This document shows positions 22,606-34,917 of a stretch of 64,000 nucleotides of DNA, piece by piece. The position numbers and the translations under genes are program-made. The notes beneath the pieces were generated by a model. It saw only the letters and a list, made by a program, of their open reading frames with translations, did not search any database and was not told where the DNA came from. Numbering within the stretch: position 1 is the stretch's first letter; each line of letters starts with the position of its first letter. Where the stretch lies: contig NC_081414.1 in the NCBI RefSeq assembly GCF_030272615.1, positions 525,608,137-525,672,136 of the forward strand, given 5' to 3'. Source of the stretch: Cryptomeria japonica. Lineage: Eukaryota; Streptophyta; Pinopsida; Cupressales; Cupressaceae.

Positions 22606-22623
22606 TGGCACGCCCAGTGGGAC
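22606..22623 (+). other. Tat primer binding site
   Basis: TGGCACGCCCAGTGGGAC begins three bases after the LTR end. The TGGC start and CCAGTGGG core are typical of Tat and Ogre primer sites. I did not determine the tRNA. Confidence 0.75.
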
Positions 22624-24889
22624 TCTTGTCCCTTTTGCATTTAACATCTTTTATTGCAGATTTTGTGTTTTTGAAGTGGCAGATATGACATTTCTGACAA
22701 TATTTTGATATTTTCGCGTCTGTGTACTTTCAGATTGCGTGTTTGATTTTCCGCTGCGTCTGTGACATCTGGAATCGCATCTGCACCTTCGACAATTTTT
22801 TTTTTTTTTTTTGCAGATTCCAAGAAACGCGTCTGTGTTCCCTAGTCACGTCTGTGAAGTCTTCAGGCGCATCTATGTTCGGGAACCGCATTTGTGTTCA
22901 GAAACCATGTCTGTGTTAGATCTAATTGCGTCTACGAATTTATAAGGCGTTTGTGTTTCTGGTAACTACGTCTATGTGCAGTTGTTGCGTTTTGATTTCT
23001 TTGATCTGGTTTTTCGTCATTCGGATTCCAAATCTGGTTTATATTGAGCTAACATCTTCAGATCTAGCTAACGAAATTGGTGCAACTTGTCTTGAAAGCA
23101 AAAGAAGAAAATAAATCGTTTTGTTGAAGGCCCCTATTTTCACAAAGTCTTTTGGATCTAAAATTTACCTAACTTGTGTGCTTGTAGGAAGGGGTGATCA
23201 TTTGAAACTACTAATAGATCTTTATTGCAAGACCTTGGCAAGGGTTTTTGATCTTTATTGTGTGCCTTATTTTCAAAGACTAGCAAACACTTCATTTGGT
23301 GCACTAAAATTGAATCAGTGTCTTTTGTGTCTTGAGCAATAGGCTCTTTTTGTTTCATCTTTAGAGGGCCTGTCTCCTCGTGTGGTCATTAGGACTACTA
23401 GTGAGGAGAGAATGACCCAAGTGGTAGTGAAGAAAACCCACCTCTTCCGAACCACTATAAACAATTGTATTCACGGTGAAAACTATGGATAACATGTGCT
23501 GATTAGTTCATACCGACACTATGTCTGCCCATAAACCCATTTGATCAAATTTATTTGATCAGTTGTAGGGCGTAACCCCTACCAGCTGGGAGCCTTCTGT
23601 ATTTACAGAGCTGAAAGTGCCGCATGTATGGCCACACAAGCGGATGCCCTTACTAGCACCTCTTTGTTTTAGAAGCCAAAATCCTTCTAGTTGTTGGGGC
23701 AGGAGGTCGGACCTCTGGAGTGGCCCACACACATACGGTTCTTAGTAGAGATACAAAGTTCACCACGAGGAGTTTTCGTGGGGACTGATGCTTGGCTGCC
23801 CCAAGAAGTGAGTGCCAAGGGTGGAGCCAATGGGGTCAAGCATCTAAGTATCCACTCTAAATAGCGTAGCCTCATGTGGAAATTAACAACTATTATCCTA
23901 GCCAGCCATAAGAATTGTGCTTCACTTATTTTAAAAATTCAAACATTCAAGACCAAACATTAAAAAATTGTGTCTTTTGTGTCTTCAAGTGTATGCAAAA
24001 CAATTTTACATCAAACAACACAGTTTTCTTTGAGTCATTTTGAGTCTAAACACTTGCAAACATTGAGTCTTCATCAGCACCGTGTCCTCTTGTCACGGAA
24101 AATAGTCAAACATTCAAATTTGGTCACAACAAGTCACTTCACAGATTGGGAAAATTGCATAAAGTTTTCAGAAATGCGTCTGTGTCTGACAAAACCACGT
24201 TTGTGTCATATAACCACGTCTGTGAAGGGCAGAAACGCGTCTGTGTCTTTTGAGCAACATTGCACTTACAACATCTCAGAAACACGTCCGTGTCTGACAG
24301 AACCACGTCTGTGTCATTTAAGCGCGTCTGTGTCTGACATAATCACATCCGTGTCATTTAAGTGCACCTGTGAAGTATACAGGCATGTCTATGTTCAGAA
24401 TTGAAAAACTTTTACAGTCCAGCAAACAAGAAACAGTCAGTTTCAGACTTATTGAGCTTCCTAGCTATCTCTCTGGGTTTTTATCTAGCATTCAACCTAT
24501 CTTTGGGTCTCACAAAGTCCATCATTGCTCTACACCTTGCATTACATTCACATTTGTCTAAACTTGAGTCAAAAGGTCACTTGCTTGTCCTCATCATACT
24601 TTGTCAACACACTACATACAACAACATTTTGCTAAGTGGTCCCTCATCAAGGTCTATCACCTTTGGGTCTCATTTGGTCTTACTTAGAGTCAAGGTCAAC
24701 TTACCTCATCAAGAGAAACTATCATCTCTTTGGAAGTCACACCTACTCTACTACATATATACTTGGTCTTACAATTTGGACATTGCAAGTACACTTCAGA
24801 TTCATTTACATTCCATCCAACCCTTGGCCTTCCATATTCTTTCCATCTTTCATCATCTAGTCTTACACATCTTGGTCAAGACCTAGCTC
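22624..24889 (+). other. Tat 5' leader with two CGTCTGTG motif arrays
   Basis: This is the untranslated leader of the element, about 2.27 kb. Two stretches (22715-22985 and 24172-24400) are built of a loosely spaced motif RCGTCTGTG with variants. Between them, 23340-23900 is less repetitive and relatively GC-rich. Several short frames exist (for example 23970-24404) but they run through the motif array and show no domain, so I treat them as chance. A poly-T run lies at about 22798-22812. Confidence 0.75.
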
Positions 24890-27454
24890 ATGGTTGAAAC
24901 CCGTTCCCAAAAATCTAGGAGAGAAACTAAAGAGGTTCAAGAGTCCGCAAACACGAGTTCCTATGAATATGACAATGATATCTTTTTCAATTCTGATCAT
25001 ACTACATTACCTGACATGGATGCTTATAGAAACATTCTAAATGTTGAGCACATGGACACTACAAACAACAATGATACACACAATGATAATATGGACAACT
25101 TTTTAGTACATTCAGCAGAAGTGGAAGACACCATTATGGATCCCCGTTTCAATCGATTGGTTGAGGAAATAATGAGGAGAGATAGACAATACTTCTTACA
25201 AGTGATGGCACAAAGTGGGGCCAAGATCCCTCATGATTTTGACATGTCTCAAATAATGGAAAATCGACCTTTGCAACAACCTCACCTCAATATGGATCAA
25301 AGGAGGCCTAATAGTGGAGGAAATAGAGGACCACATATGGTGCCTGAATCACCATCATCTTTGTTTCAAAAACTAGAGGTCCTATACACACAAGGTCAAG
25401 CATATGATACTCACCTTCGCAGACCATTATGGAGGTCTTATGCAGAAAAATATACTCAATCACATACCAATGCTAAGGACCAACCACCAAAGCAATTGGA
25501 TATTCAGAGGCATGCTCAAAATTTGGACACAAGGAAACCTCACGTCAAATTTGGGGGCAACACACTAGAACAAACTCATGAAATTCCTATAGAGTATGGT
25601 ATACATGGACAAAGCAGATATTCTGCTCCTCATCATGACTCTATACCAAGTGGTCCATATACGCAGCATCATTATAGACCTCCTCCATATGAACATGTCT
25701 ATGATCAATATCATCCATATATGCAACATGCTCCTCCTCCACCCAGTGGTTCAGGCATGGGGTATGGTCCAAGAAGTCGGTCTCCACCCAAGAACAATTT
25801 GGAACAGAAAATCAAGGATTTACAAAAGAAAATGGAGGACATAAATACACCGAAGCCAACTTACACAATGAGAGACATATGTCCGTATCCATTTGATAAA
25901 AGCATTCCAATGCCTCTATTTCCTACACACTTTGTGACACCTAAGTTTGATAAGTACAGAGGCAAAGGAGATACTAAGGCACATATAAGACAGTTTTTCA
26001 CAGCTTGCATTGAGGTAGCAACAGAAGAGACATATTTGATGAGATTATTCCCACAAAGCTTAGGAGATCAAGCTATGGAATGGTTCTCCCAACTTCCACC
26101 TGGAATTAAGTCATGGGGTGACTTAGCAAAGGCTTTTATCCAACACTTCTCATACAAAATAGAGACAGATATATCAGTCACCACTTTGTGCAACACCAAG
26201 AAAAAGGATGGAGAATCTTTTTCATCGTTTTTACAAAGATGGAGAAATCTAGCCAGCAGATACTCTTGTGAAATTCCACAAAAACAAATGGTAGAGATGT
26301 TCACCCAAAATGTTAACAAAGACATTGGTTATGACTTAAGAAAATATTGTCTGTCCACCTTCAAGGACATCATTGAAAAAGGCTTAGCAACAGAGAAGGT
26401 CCTAATTGAACAAGGAGTCATTAAGATATTCAAGGAAAAGAAAGATGACTTTAAAGGAAAAGATAAGCCAAGATTTTGGAATAAAAACAAGAACACTGTC
26501 AATGATGGTGTTGTTGATGCCAATACAGTGCGACCCAAAATCATTTTTTCTGGATCAAGCTCTACAAACAATCAAGTGAATACTCAAACAACTTCCAAGT
26601 CACGAAGGAAGTACACTCCATTGGGAGAACCACTTGAGTCCGTTTTCAAAAAGCTAGTGGCAAACAAGATAATCACAATTCCAAATTTTCCTCCATATGA
26701 GCCAAAGGTCAAACCAAATTGGTGGAATGATGATGAATATTGTGAATTTCATAAGAGCAAAGGTCATAAAACAGGTAATTGTCATCAACTGAAGAACATC
26801 ATACAAGATCTTATTGATAGAGGTGACATTGAGATTGAAGGACACTCATCCAATCAAGAACATGAGATGTTTAAAGAACCATTCCCAAAACATGACAAGG
26901 GAAAAGCTAAAGCCACAGACGACCAAACCAACTATACCAGAGCATCCTATAACTATGACTCAATTGTCAATCACATTTCAATGGATAATTATGTCTCTAC
27001 CATTATCATCAAGGACAAAACGCCTGAGAATTTCACCCAAAGACCCAAGATTGTCCTAAAAGGCTTTGGATCTTCTTCTGAACCTACCTCTGAATGTAAT
27101 GTCACAACTCGTCGAGGTAAATTCACTTTGCAAGGTGCTCTATCTAAAAACACTGCTTCCTCATCAACCAAACCTGAGTATGACCTTGTAGAACAGTTAG
27201 GGAAGACACTCGCGCTTATCTCCATCCTTGAGCTCTTACGCATATCCCCCGCACATAAAGCCATTCTTGACAAAATCTTGAGAGACACCTTTGTCCCCAC
27301 TGATCTGAACGTGGACCAGTTTCAAGCCATGGTGGGATACCTTTCTGTTCCACACTCCCTTACATTCACAAAAGCTGATGACGCCTCCGTAAGTCAGCCA
27401 CATAATGCACCATTACACATTGAAGCCTTCATACACAAACATCGAATAAAATGA
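24890..27454 (+). pseudogene. gag: Tat gag polyprotein region, 854 codons open
   Basis: The frame starts MVETRSQKSRRETKE and stays open for 854 codons. Residues about 345-520 form the Retrotrans_gag capsid domain (HIRQFFTACIEVATEET, MEWFSQLPPGIKSWGDLAKA, FSSFLQRWRNLAS). A C-x-F-H and G-H-x-T-x-x-C motif (YCEFHKSKGHKTGNCHQL) near residue 625 is the Tat-type zinc motif. It ends at a TGA (27452-27454) just before the protease, in the same frame. That stop falls where an Arg codon would fit, so a C-to-T change of CGA is likely. The gag part may still be translatable. Confidence 0.93.
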
Positions 27455-28084
27455 GTCTTGATAGATGGAGGAGCAGGTCTGAACATTTGTACATTGAGCA
27501 CTATTAAACAATTGGGATATTCTGATAAAGCTGTGAATTCTACAAACAAAATTACCATCAAGGCATATGATGATGAAGAGCATTCATCCAAAGGCACAAT
27601 CACCTTGCCTCTCAGAGTTTGGCTAGTTACAAAGGATGTGGTTTGTCAAGTCCTAGACCTGGATCTCACATACAATATATTACTAGGACGTCCTTGGATT
27701 CATGAAATGAGGGCAGTCCCATCTACATATCACCAATGCATTAAGTTTCCTCACAACAGAGTTGAAATAATAGTTAATGGTGATCCTAATCCATTCATAT
27801 ACTGCAATAACTTGAGACCGAAAACTGAGATGATCATTCCAAGTAATAGGGAAGTTGTCCCTTCTTCTGCATACATTGATCCTGAATCATTAAAACCTTC
27901 GACGTCAAAACAAGGTGAACTTAAAGGGAAATTTCAGGACAAGGGCATGGGTGAATACACGATGAATCAAACCATGTGCTTACAACAAGTTATGAGTTCA
28001 CCAAAAGAATATGGAAGACCACATCCTAATAAGAAGGTATCTATCATTATACTCAAATGGGACCCTACTATCTTTCAAAGATGA
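27455..28084 (+). pseudogene. pol: Tat aspartic protease region
   Basis: The frame continues from gag into VLIDGGAGLNICTLSTIKQL, then DLDLTYNILLGRPWIHEM, the flap and C-terminal part of a retroviral-type protease. The active site reads DGG in place of the usual D-S/T-G. A TGA at 28082-28084 ends the open stretch, and the same frame resumes beyond it. Confidence 0.88.
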
Positions 28085-29127
28085 GGTGAACTGGAAGAAG
28101 AAGACTTATACAAAATGCTTTACAAAGACCCTGAAAATGATACACAAGATCACATCAGCCTACCATGTGAAAAGTATGGCAAAGGATTTAAGATCCTACA
28201 AAAATTTGGGTATGATGGCAAAAGTCCTCTTGGCTTAAGAAAGGAAGGCATCATTGAACCTTTACAACCTGAATCGACATTCAAAAAGGAGCGCTCGAAA
28301 GGACTTGGTTTCATGACTTCCAAGGTCAACACTCAAAAGATAGGAGAAGCATTACAAAACAAAGCTGCCAAAATTCAATAAGAGAATTGCTACTCCACAG
28401 ACTCCAATGAATGGGAATGGGATTCAAACAAATCCTCCAGTGAGTATGAACTCACCGAGACATTCAGAGAACCAGGTGAACCCACAGAAGAAGAAGAATT
28501 TTATAGAAAATTCAAAGTTGGTCAAGAAACAACCCCTGATGACCCCATACAGTCCTTGCCTCTAGGTTCTAGGTCGAAATCACATAGAAGGAGAACACCT
28601 GTCCCAGAATACACTACTAGTGATGATAATTTGGATTCGTTCACGATCGAGACAGATGAGGAGAGTGCCAATGATGACCTCGATGATTACCTTGACATAC
28701 CTGAGTATAACTGCATTTTCACTCTTAGCCCTGCTAACTTTGAAGACATCAAAGGCCTTCCCCTTGTTCACCACCAACTTATTGATTGGGACCATGAAGG
28801 ACCTGCACAATTCGACACATTCCAAAATGATGAAGGCTTTATTGATTATCCAGGCATACAAGATGATCTTCCCCCTGGGGACCATAAAGCAGGATACACT
28901 ATAGAACTCAATAGCGTGGCATATTTTGGTGAGGGTGTCGGGCCTTCTAGTTGCAAAAACATAAAAATAAAAACAAATCAAGGGTCTTATGGTGAAAACC
29001 ATGTTGTGGCGCTGTCTGACCCAAAAAAAGTAAAAAGAAAAGACGTATCTGAGGGCGAAAAACTCTTTGAGGCACCCGAGGATGGAAGGCTCGACATTCT
29101 TCCAGCATCATATGAAGAAAAACATCC
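28085..29127 (+). pseudogene. Protease-RT linker with a G-patch domain
   Basis: The same frame continues after the stop. Codons at about 28178-28262 encode GKGFKILQKFGYDG and LGLRKEGIIEPL, a good match to the glycine-rich G-patch nucleic-acid-binding motif. A TAA at 28379 follows, then an acidic linker (28382-29127, rich in Asp and Glu) leading to the RT. A frame change near 29125 joins it to the RT frame. G-patches next to protease are known in some retroelements. Here its role is presumably RNA or RT binding. Confidence 0.75.
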
Positions 29128-30600
29128 ATGTTGGTAGAGGAGACCATAAAAAAAAACATTGGCACAAAAGAAGTTCCACATAACATATTCCTAGCTCAAT
29201 CTCTGACGGAGACAGAAAGATCAAAATTCATAAATTTCTTCACAGAGCGACAAATCAATTTTGCATGGTCATACGCTGATATGCCTGGATTGGATCCGGA
29301 TTTGGTAATGCATCATTTGACAGTTAAACTGGGGGCAAAAATAGTGAAACAAAAATTAAGAAAGATGCATCCACAAGTGACATTATTAGTCAAGGCATAG
29401 TTTGAAAAATTATTGGATGTCGGATTCATACGCCCAATTGATTATCCTGAATGGATCTCCAACTTAGTGCCTGTCAGTAAACCAGATCGTAGCATCAGAA
29501 TATGTACAGACTTCAGAGACATCAACAAAGCTTGTCCTAAGGATGACTTCCCATTACCAAACATAGATTTGATTGTAGATCTCACAGCAGGTCATGCAAT
29601 GTTATCTTTGATGGATGGATTCTCTGGTTATAATCAAATAAAAATCGCATCCGAGGATTAGCACAAAACAACATTCACTTGTCCTTGGGGAACTTTCTGT
29701 TGGAATGTCATGCCCTTTGGGCTAAAAAATGCAGGTGCTACATAGCAAAGAGCCATGACTACTATCTTTCATGATCTTATGCACGTTACTTTGGAAGATT
29801 AGGTTGACGACCTCTTGAGGAAATCAATAGACAGAGATACACATTTGGACATACTTTGAGTCATCTTTGATCAGTTGGAAAAATATAAAGTAAGATTAAA
29901 CCCCAAGAAATGTGTCTTTGGAGTAACCTTCGGGAAGCTCCTGGGATTCATTGTCTCGAGAAGAGGAATCAAAGCCGATCCAGCAAAAGTCAAGGCCATC
30001 CTAGAGATTCAACCACCACAAAACATCAGTGAACTTTGATCTCTGCAAGGGAGACTCCAGTCCATACGAAGATTCATAGCACAACTTGCGGATAAATGTA
30101 ATCCTTTTTAGCACTTGCTACATAAAAATATCAAGTTCAAATGGGATGATAACTGTCAACAGGATTTCCAGATACTTAAAGATTATCTTCTGAATCCACC
30201 AGTTTTGATGCCACCAGTTCCAGATCAACCTCTATTACTATACATATCAGCTACTTCAACAACATTGGGGGTACTCTTAGCACAACAGGTTGCTAAGGGC
30301 AAAGAAAAGGCAGTCTACTACATCAGTCGCACATTGGTGGGATATGAGATAAACTACACACCAATCGAGCGTGCGTGTCTCGCTGTGGTCTTTGCTTCAC
30401 AGAAATTATGACATTACATGCTAACTCATAAAACTAAGTTAGTTGCAAGGATCGATCCATTGAAATATCTTCTGAATAAAGCAACGCTTATTGGGCGACT
30501 AGCCAAATGGGTGATGCTCTTGAGTGAATTCGACATTGAGTATGTGGATTGAAAAGAAATAAAAGGACAAGCTATCGCAGATCAGTTAGCAGATTCTCCC
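29128..30600 (+). pseudogene. pol: Tat reverse transcriptase and first RNase H, stop-riddled
   Basis: RT blocks are clear: GFIRPIDYPEWISNLVPV, RICTDFRDINKACPKDDFPL, MDGFSGYNQI, TFTCPWGTFCWNVMPFGL and VDDLL. RNase H (QPLLLYISATSTTLGVLL, YYISRTLVGYE, YTPIERACLAVVFA) follows. In-frame stops lie at 29398, 29659, 29743, 29800, 29857, 30037, 30109, 30409 and 30550. The one at 29800 replaces the Tyr of the catalytic Y-V-D-D. The frame itself is unbroken for about 2.3 kb. Confidence 0.93.
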
Positions 30601-31060
30601 ATGATAGATCATGTTCTTCTAACTTCAAAATTTCCAGATGAGTCCATCTTGATAGTGTCACATGCAAAGCCCTGGCAGCTATACTTTGATGGCTCATACA
30701 CACAACATGGGGCAGGAGCTGGTATCCTCTTCATAACTCCTCAAGGGGATTCCATACCAAAATCATATTGATTATCATTTACCTACACTAATAACATAGC
30801 AAAATACGAAGCATTAACAACTAGATTACGGATTGCAGTTCAGTGGAAGATCCAGAAACTTCATGTTTTTGGGGACTCTCAACTTGTAATTCATCAAGCA
30901 ACTGATGACTACCAAACAAAGGATGAGAAATTAATGCCTTACAAAAGAATGGTGGATGACCTGAAACAACATTTCATGAAGTTAGACTTTGAGCAGATAC
31001 CAAGAGAGCAAAATTGAGCCGCGGATGCCATGGCTACAATTGCTTCACTAATCGATCTAC
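30601..31060 (+). pseudogene. pol: Second (Tat-specific, archaeal-type) RNase H
   Basis: Immediately after the first RNase H, WQLYFDGSYTQHGAGAGILF, AKYEALTTRLRIA, FGDSQLVIHQ and AADAMATIASL form a second RNase H with its DGS, E and D residues. This extra domain is diagnostic of Tat elements. TGA stops lie at 30769 and 31015, both at positions where Arg would be expected. Confidence 0.88.
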
Positions 31061-32419
31061 CACAGAATGAGACCCGCTATGAGTTCTTGGTGGATAACCT
31101 TTTGGTTCCCTCATATGAGATCACTCCTACTGAGATGATATGTGTTGTTGGTCCTAAGTCCCAGTTGTATGGTCCCATTTTCACATACCTTCGTGACAAT
31201 ACCCTTCCTCTTGACCTATCCAATAACCAACGTCGTACTTTCATTCACCAATCTTCTCGATACATCATTTTAGCCGATATCCTATACCGTCAAGGTCTAG
31301 ATGACACTCTTCTTAGATGTTTAGAAGGGGACGAAGCTCAGATTGCGTTACGTGAAGTTCATGAAGGGATATGTGGTCCACATTCTAGTGGTCCCACCTT
31401 AGCCAAGAAACTCAATCGGACTGGATATTACTGGCCCAATATGGAAAAAGACTCATATCAGTTTGTCAAGAAATGTAAGCAGTGTCAAATTTGGAGACCT
31501 CATTCATGCACCAGCGCAAGAACTTCAACCAATTGCGACTCCTTAGCCCTTTTGCCAATGGGGACTTGATCTCATAGGCAAGATTCACCCTCCTTCCTCC
31601 AATGGTCATAAATTCATCATCACTGCCACAAAGTATTTCATGAAATGGATCGAAGCGGTGCCTCTTACACAAGTTACTGGAAAACAAATTGCTACATTCA
31701 TTCTCAACTATATCATTTGTCAATATGGTATTCCTGTTTCCATCATCACTGATAATGGGCATCCCTTAAAAAATCAGGCTGTTCGTGAGCTCCGTGATTG
31801 CTTCCATATTACCCATCATTTCTCCATACCTTATTACCCCCAAGGTAATGGTCAAGCTGAGGCATCTAATAAAACAATACTTAAAATCTTAAAAAAGACA
31901 GTCGACGACGCTGGCCGCAATTGGCATATCCAACTTAATCCCACACTTTGGGCCTACCGCACAAGCGTCCACACACCTACAGGAGATACACCCTATTCAC
32001 TTGTCTACGGCGCTAAAGCGATCCTGCCTATTGAGGTTGAGTTACCATCTTTACGAGTCTCTTTGCAAAACATTATCAGTGATAAAGACTATAGGGTCTC
32101 TAGCTTACAAGAAATTGAACTATTGGATGAACGAAGACAAGCTGCTTTTAATCACCTCAAGGCTTATCAACAACGAATGAGTCACAACTACAATCATAAA
32201 TTCAAGCCTCACACATTTGAGGTAGGTGACTTGGTTCTCAGAGAAAATCCTAAAAATTAGCAAGACAGAGAGAAGAAGGGCAAATTTGAACCAAACTGGC
32301 TTGGTCCTTACATCATCACAACAACATATGGATTTGGTGCATATCAGCTCTCAACCACAAAGGGTGAACCTTTGGAGGATCCTATCAACAACATGCACCT
32401 TCGCAGGTTTTACACATAG
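31061..32419 (+). pseudogene. pol: Tat integrase and pol C-terminus
   Basis: The zinc-binding HHCC motif is seen in LREVHEGICGPHSSGPTLAK, YYWPNMEKD and CKQCQI. A one-base deletion near 31490 shifts the frame. Then WGLDLIGKIHPPSSNGHKF, ITDNG and GNGQAEASNK give the DDE core, and the region closes with KGKFEPNWLGPY and NNMHLRRFYT before a TAG at 32417-32419. Extra stops lie at 31544 and 32258. Confidence 0.92.
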
Positions 32420-34149
32420 CTCTTCAGAATATCCTAATTCAAAAATACAAAAAAAATAAAAATAAATAAAAAATACAAAAAAATAATCATAAAACATAAA
32501 AAATCATTACTTGGTGAAAACCTGGTAAACAGGTGCCTTGTGACACAAAAAAAAATTGAAAAATAGAAAAACATTTCGTCCAACGGTGAAAACCACTTCG
32601 GTGGCACCCTAGGCAAGTACCATGGTGAAAATTGGGTCACCAGCGCCATGCGTAGAGACATTGCTCCTCCCTCCTTCAGGATTTCATTTCATCCTTTCAC
32701 TTTGCACACACTCACAACCTCTTCATCCATTAAAAACTTTACACACTCCCATCATGACTTGTTATTGATCTACCTAAGATTGGTTAGCCATTCCTAATAA
32801 TCCTTCTTTTTCACCCCTTTCCACCCATAATAAATCAGCTCCTATCTGTGGCCAAGGCAAATATTGCGTCTAGTAATGGGTGTGGAACTAAGAACATCAC
32901 ATGTTTTGAGGAGTACAATTTCTTCCAACTTTCTCCAGTCTATTCGCGCATAATCCGCAATTAAGCAAAACTTGTATCGCCGATCCGCAATAAAGTTTCG
33001 CCTTCTCCACAATAAAGTATCAGTTTCATGGATTCAATCAGTTTTAGATGAGACAAGCAGCAATGGGCTTCAACAAATCAAATCTTCCAACAGACTCAGA
33101 CAACATTATGGTTCAGTGCTATCTATCCGTTTGTGAAAGTAAACATTGTGACCACAATCAAATAGACTTATACAAGTGACAAGAGACACTAAACTTGAGG
33201 ACTACAGTGATGTTGGTGTCGAGTATTGGTTTTCTTTTGATTTTATCTTTTGGTGACATGTCTTTTAGCTTTTCCAGGATGTCTTTGACTAGAGATTCTA
33301 TCTCCAGGATGTCTTTGACTAAAAAGGTGAGGATGAGGTATTGTCACCTATTTTTCTTTTGTTGTCTGTAGATTATCTCTTAGTAATGCTATGACTTGTC
33401 CAAGGATATGAGGACACTATGAGTCTAGTGTGAACTGGGGCATTCCTTGGTTGTGACTATCTTGTCTCCATGCAAACAGGTACAATGACTTTCTGGATCA
33501 AACATATGCCTCGATTGTCATAACCTATCTTGCCATAATAAAGCTCAATGATGATAATGCACAAGAAGCTCTTTCACTTTCATATCTTCTATCTTCCATC
33601 CCCCTTTCTTGATTGACTTCTATCGTCCTTCCCAAGTCCATGTAGCCTGCTATCACACAATTGAGTATATTGACACACCAAAAACATTTGCATTTCATGT
33701 AGTTGCACCTGCATTACCACATATTAAGCATTTTATACATACATATAGATATCACAATTGTATCACATCCTGCACACAACACATGTTAGCACATTTTACA
33801 TTCTCATCATGTATATAGTCATTTTCATTATCATATTCATCAGTATTTCATACATTCACATTTGCATATGCATAACATATTAAAAACATAAAAGAACAAA
33901 AACATTGCATTTTCCTCATGTACATATTTGCATCCATATCATAATCATCACATAGAAACATACATCATAAGACATATAGAAGCATCACATAGGTACACAT
34001 GCATATAGCTACCGCAAAGATGAATCATCTCATATATATATATATATATACTCATAAGTGTCATGATACAATGATGTCAAAATCATATGGCTACAATCAC
34101 TCGAAGGTGTCATCATACAAAATGGTACAAAACTGATACATAGGGAGCC
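32420..34149. other. Tat 3' non-coding region, first part
   Basis: No gene is seen. It opens with an A-rich tract (32445-32515). CCAGGATGTCTTTGACTA is duplicated at about 33277 and 33311. A short (AT)n lies at 34034-34051. It separates pol from the antisense PMD gene. Confidence 0.6.
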
Positions 34150-34740
34150 CTCTAAGGCTATGATGAACTCCCTCCCTCGTAGCCGCCTAGCCTCTATGGA
34201 GTCTGAGCCCTGGAAGGACCCACCCCAGGATCATCTCTCCTATCCCCTCTATCTGGTGGTGGTGGAGGACCCATAACCCTACCGCTAGACACCTGTCTCC
34301 TATCCATCCCTCCAGTGGTCGTCGCTGTCCGTGATGGTCTACGGAAGCTCCTAGCCTGCTGCTCTGGTGGCACGACTCCATAGTATAGGTCTCTCCAGTA
34401 GCCTATCTCCTCCCCGGCTCATAGAACATAAGCATAACCAGCTCATGTGTTCTCTACTGCCTGCCTCCCTACCCTTAGTGCCGTCTCAGCCTCTGTATAG
34501 CACTGAATGGCTTGATCCCGCTCCCGCTCTGTGTCCCTCAGCTATCTCCTGAGCCTAGCTGTCTCCCTCTCCAGATCCTAGATCTCATCTGCCTATCCCT
34601 AGCAGATCTCCCTCAACTCCAGTAGCTCATCTTGCTCCTCCTCTTCTCCCCTTGTACCTGTGGCTCTACATATGCCTGTACCTGTTGCTGCTCCTGTGGC
34701 TGTCCCTGCCCCTGTCCTCATCCCTGTACCTGTCTGGGAC
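34150..34740 (-). pseudogene. Antisense PMD gene, C-terminal part
   Basis: Reading the minus strand gives a Gly/Thr/Ala-rich run (SQTGTG, then repeated GAGT-like words), an acidic helix (EEEEQDELLELREI), a charged coiled-coil-like stretch with RDTEREREDQA-type composition, and a Pro-rich end (MGPPPPPDRGDRRDDPGW). The composition and position fit the low-complexity tail of plant mobile domain proteins. Stops are present. It is separated from the rest of the gene by the copia insertion that begins at 34741. Confidence 0.5.
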
Positions 34741-34917
34741 TGCATTATAACAGATAAGAGAAGATTGTTGGCATTTCAATAAGGATATTGAGAAGGTCGT
34801 TGATGATTATGGATATAACTGATTAAGGATGTTTATTGTCTTAACAATATTATTTTGTCATTGATGTCAAGAAATTGATTTTCTAAATTAGTATGATGTT
34901 GCCATATCTTAAGAAGT

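Noticed and set aside
23970-24886. Leader frames of 144 and 161 codons before Tat gag
   Set aside because: They overlap the motif array or AT-rich leader, show no domain, and gag has a better start at 24890.
33609-33818. 69-codon frame in the Tat 3' region
   Set aside because: Short, His/Tyr-rich, in non-coding AT-rich sequence, with no similarity recognised.
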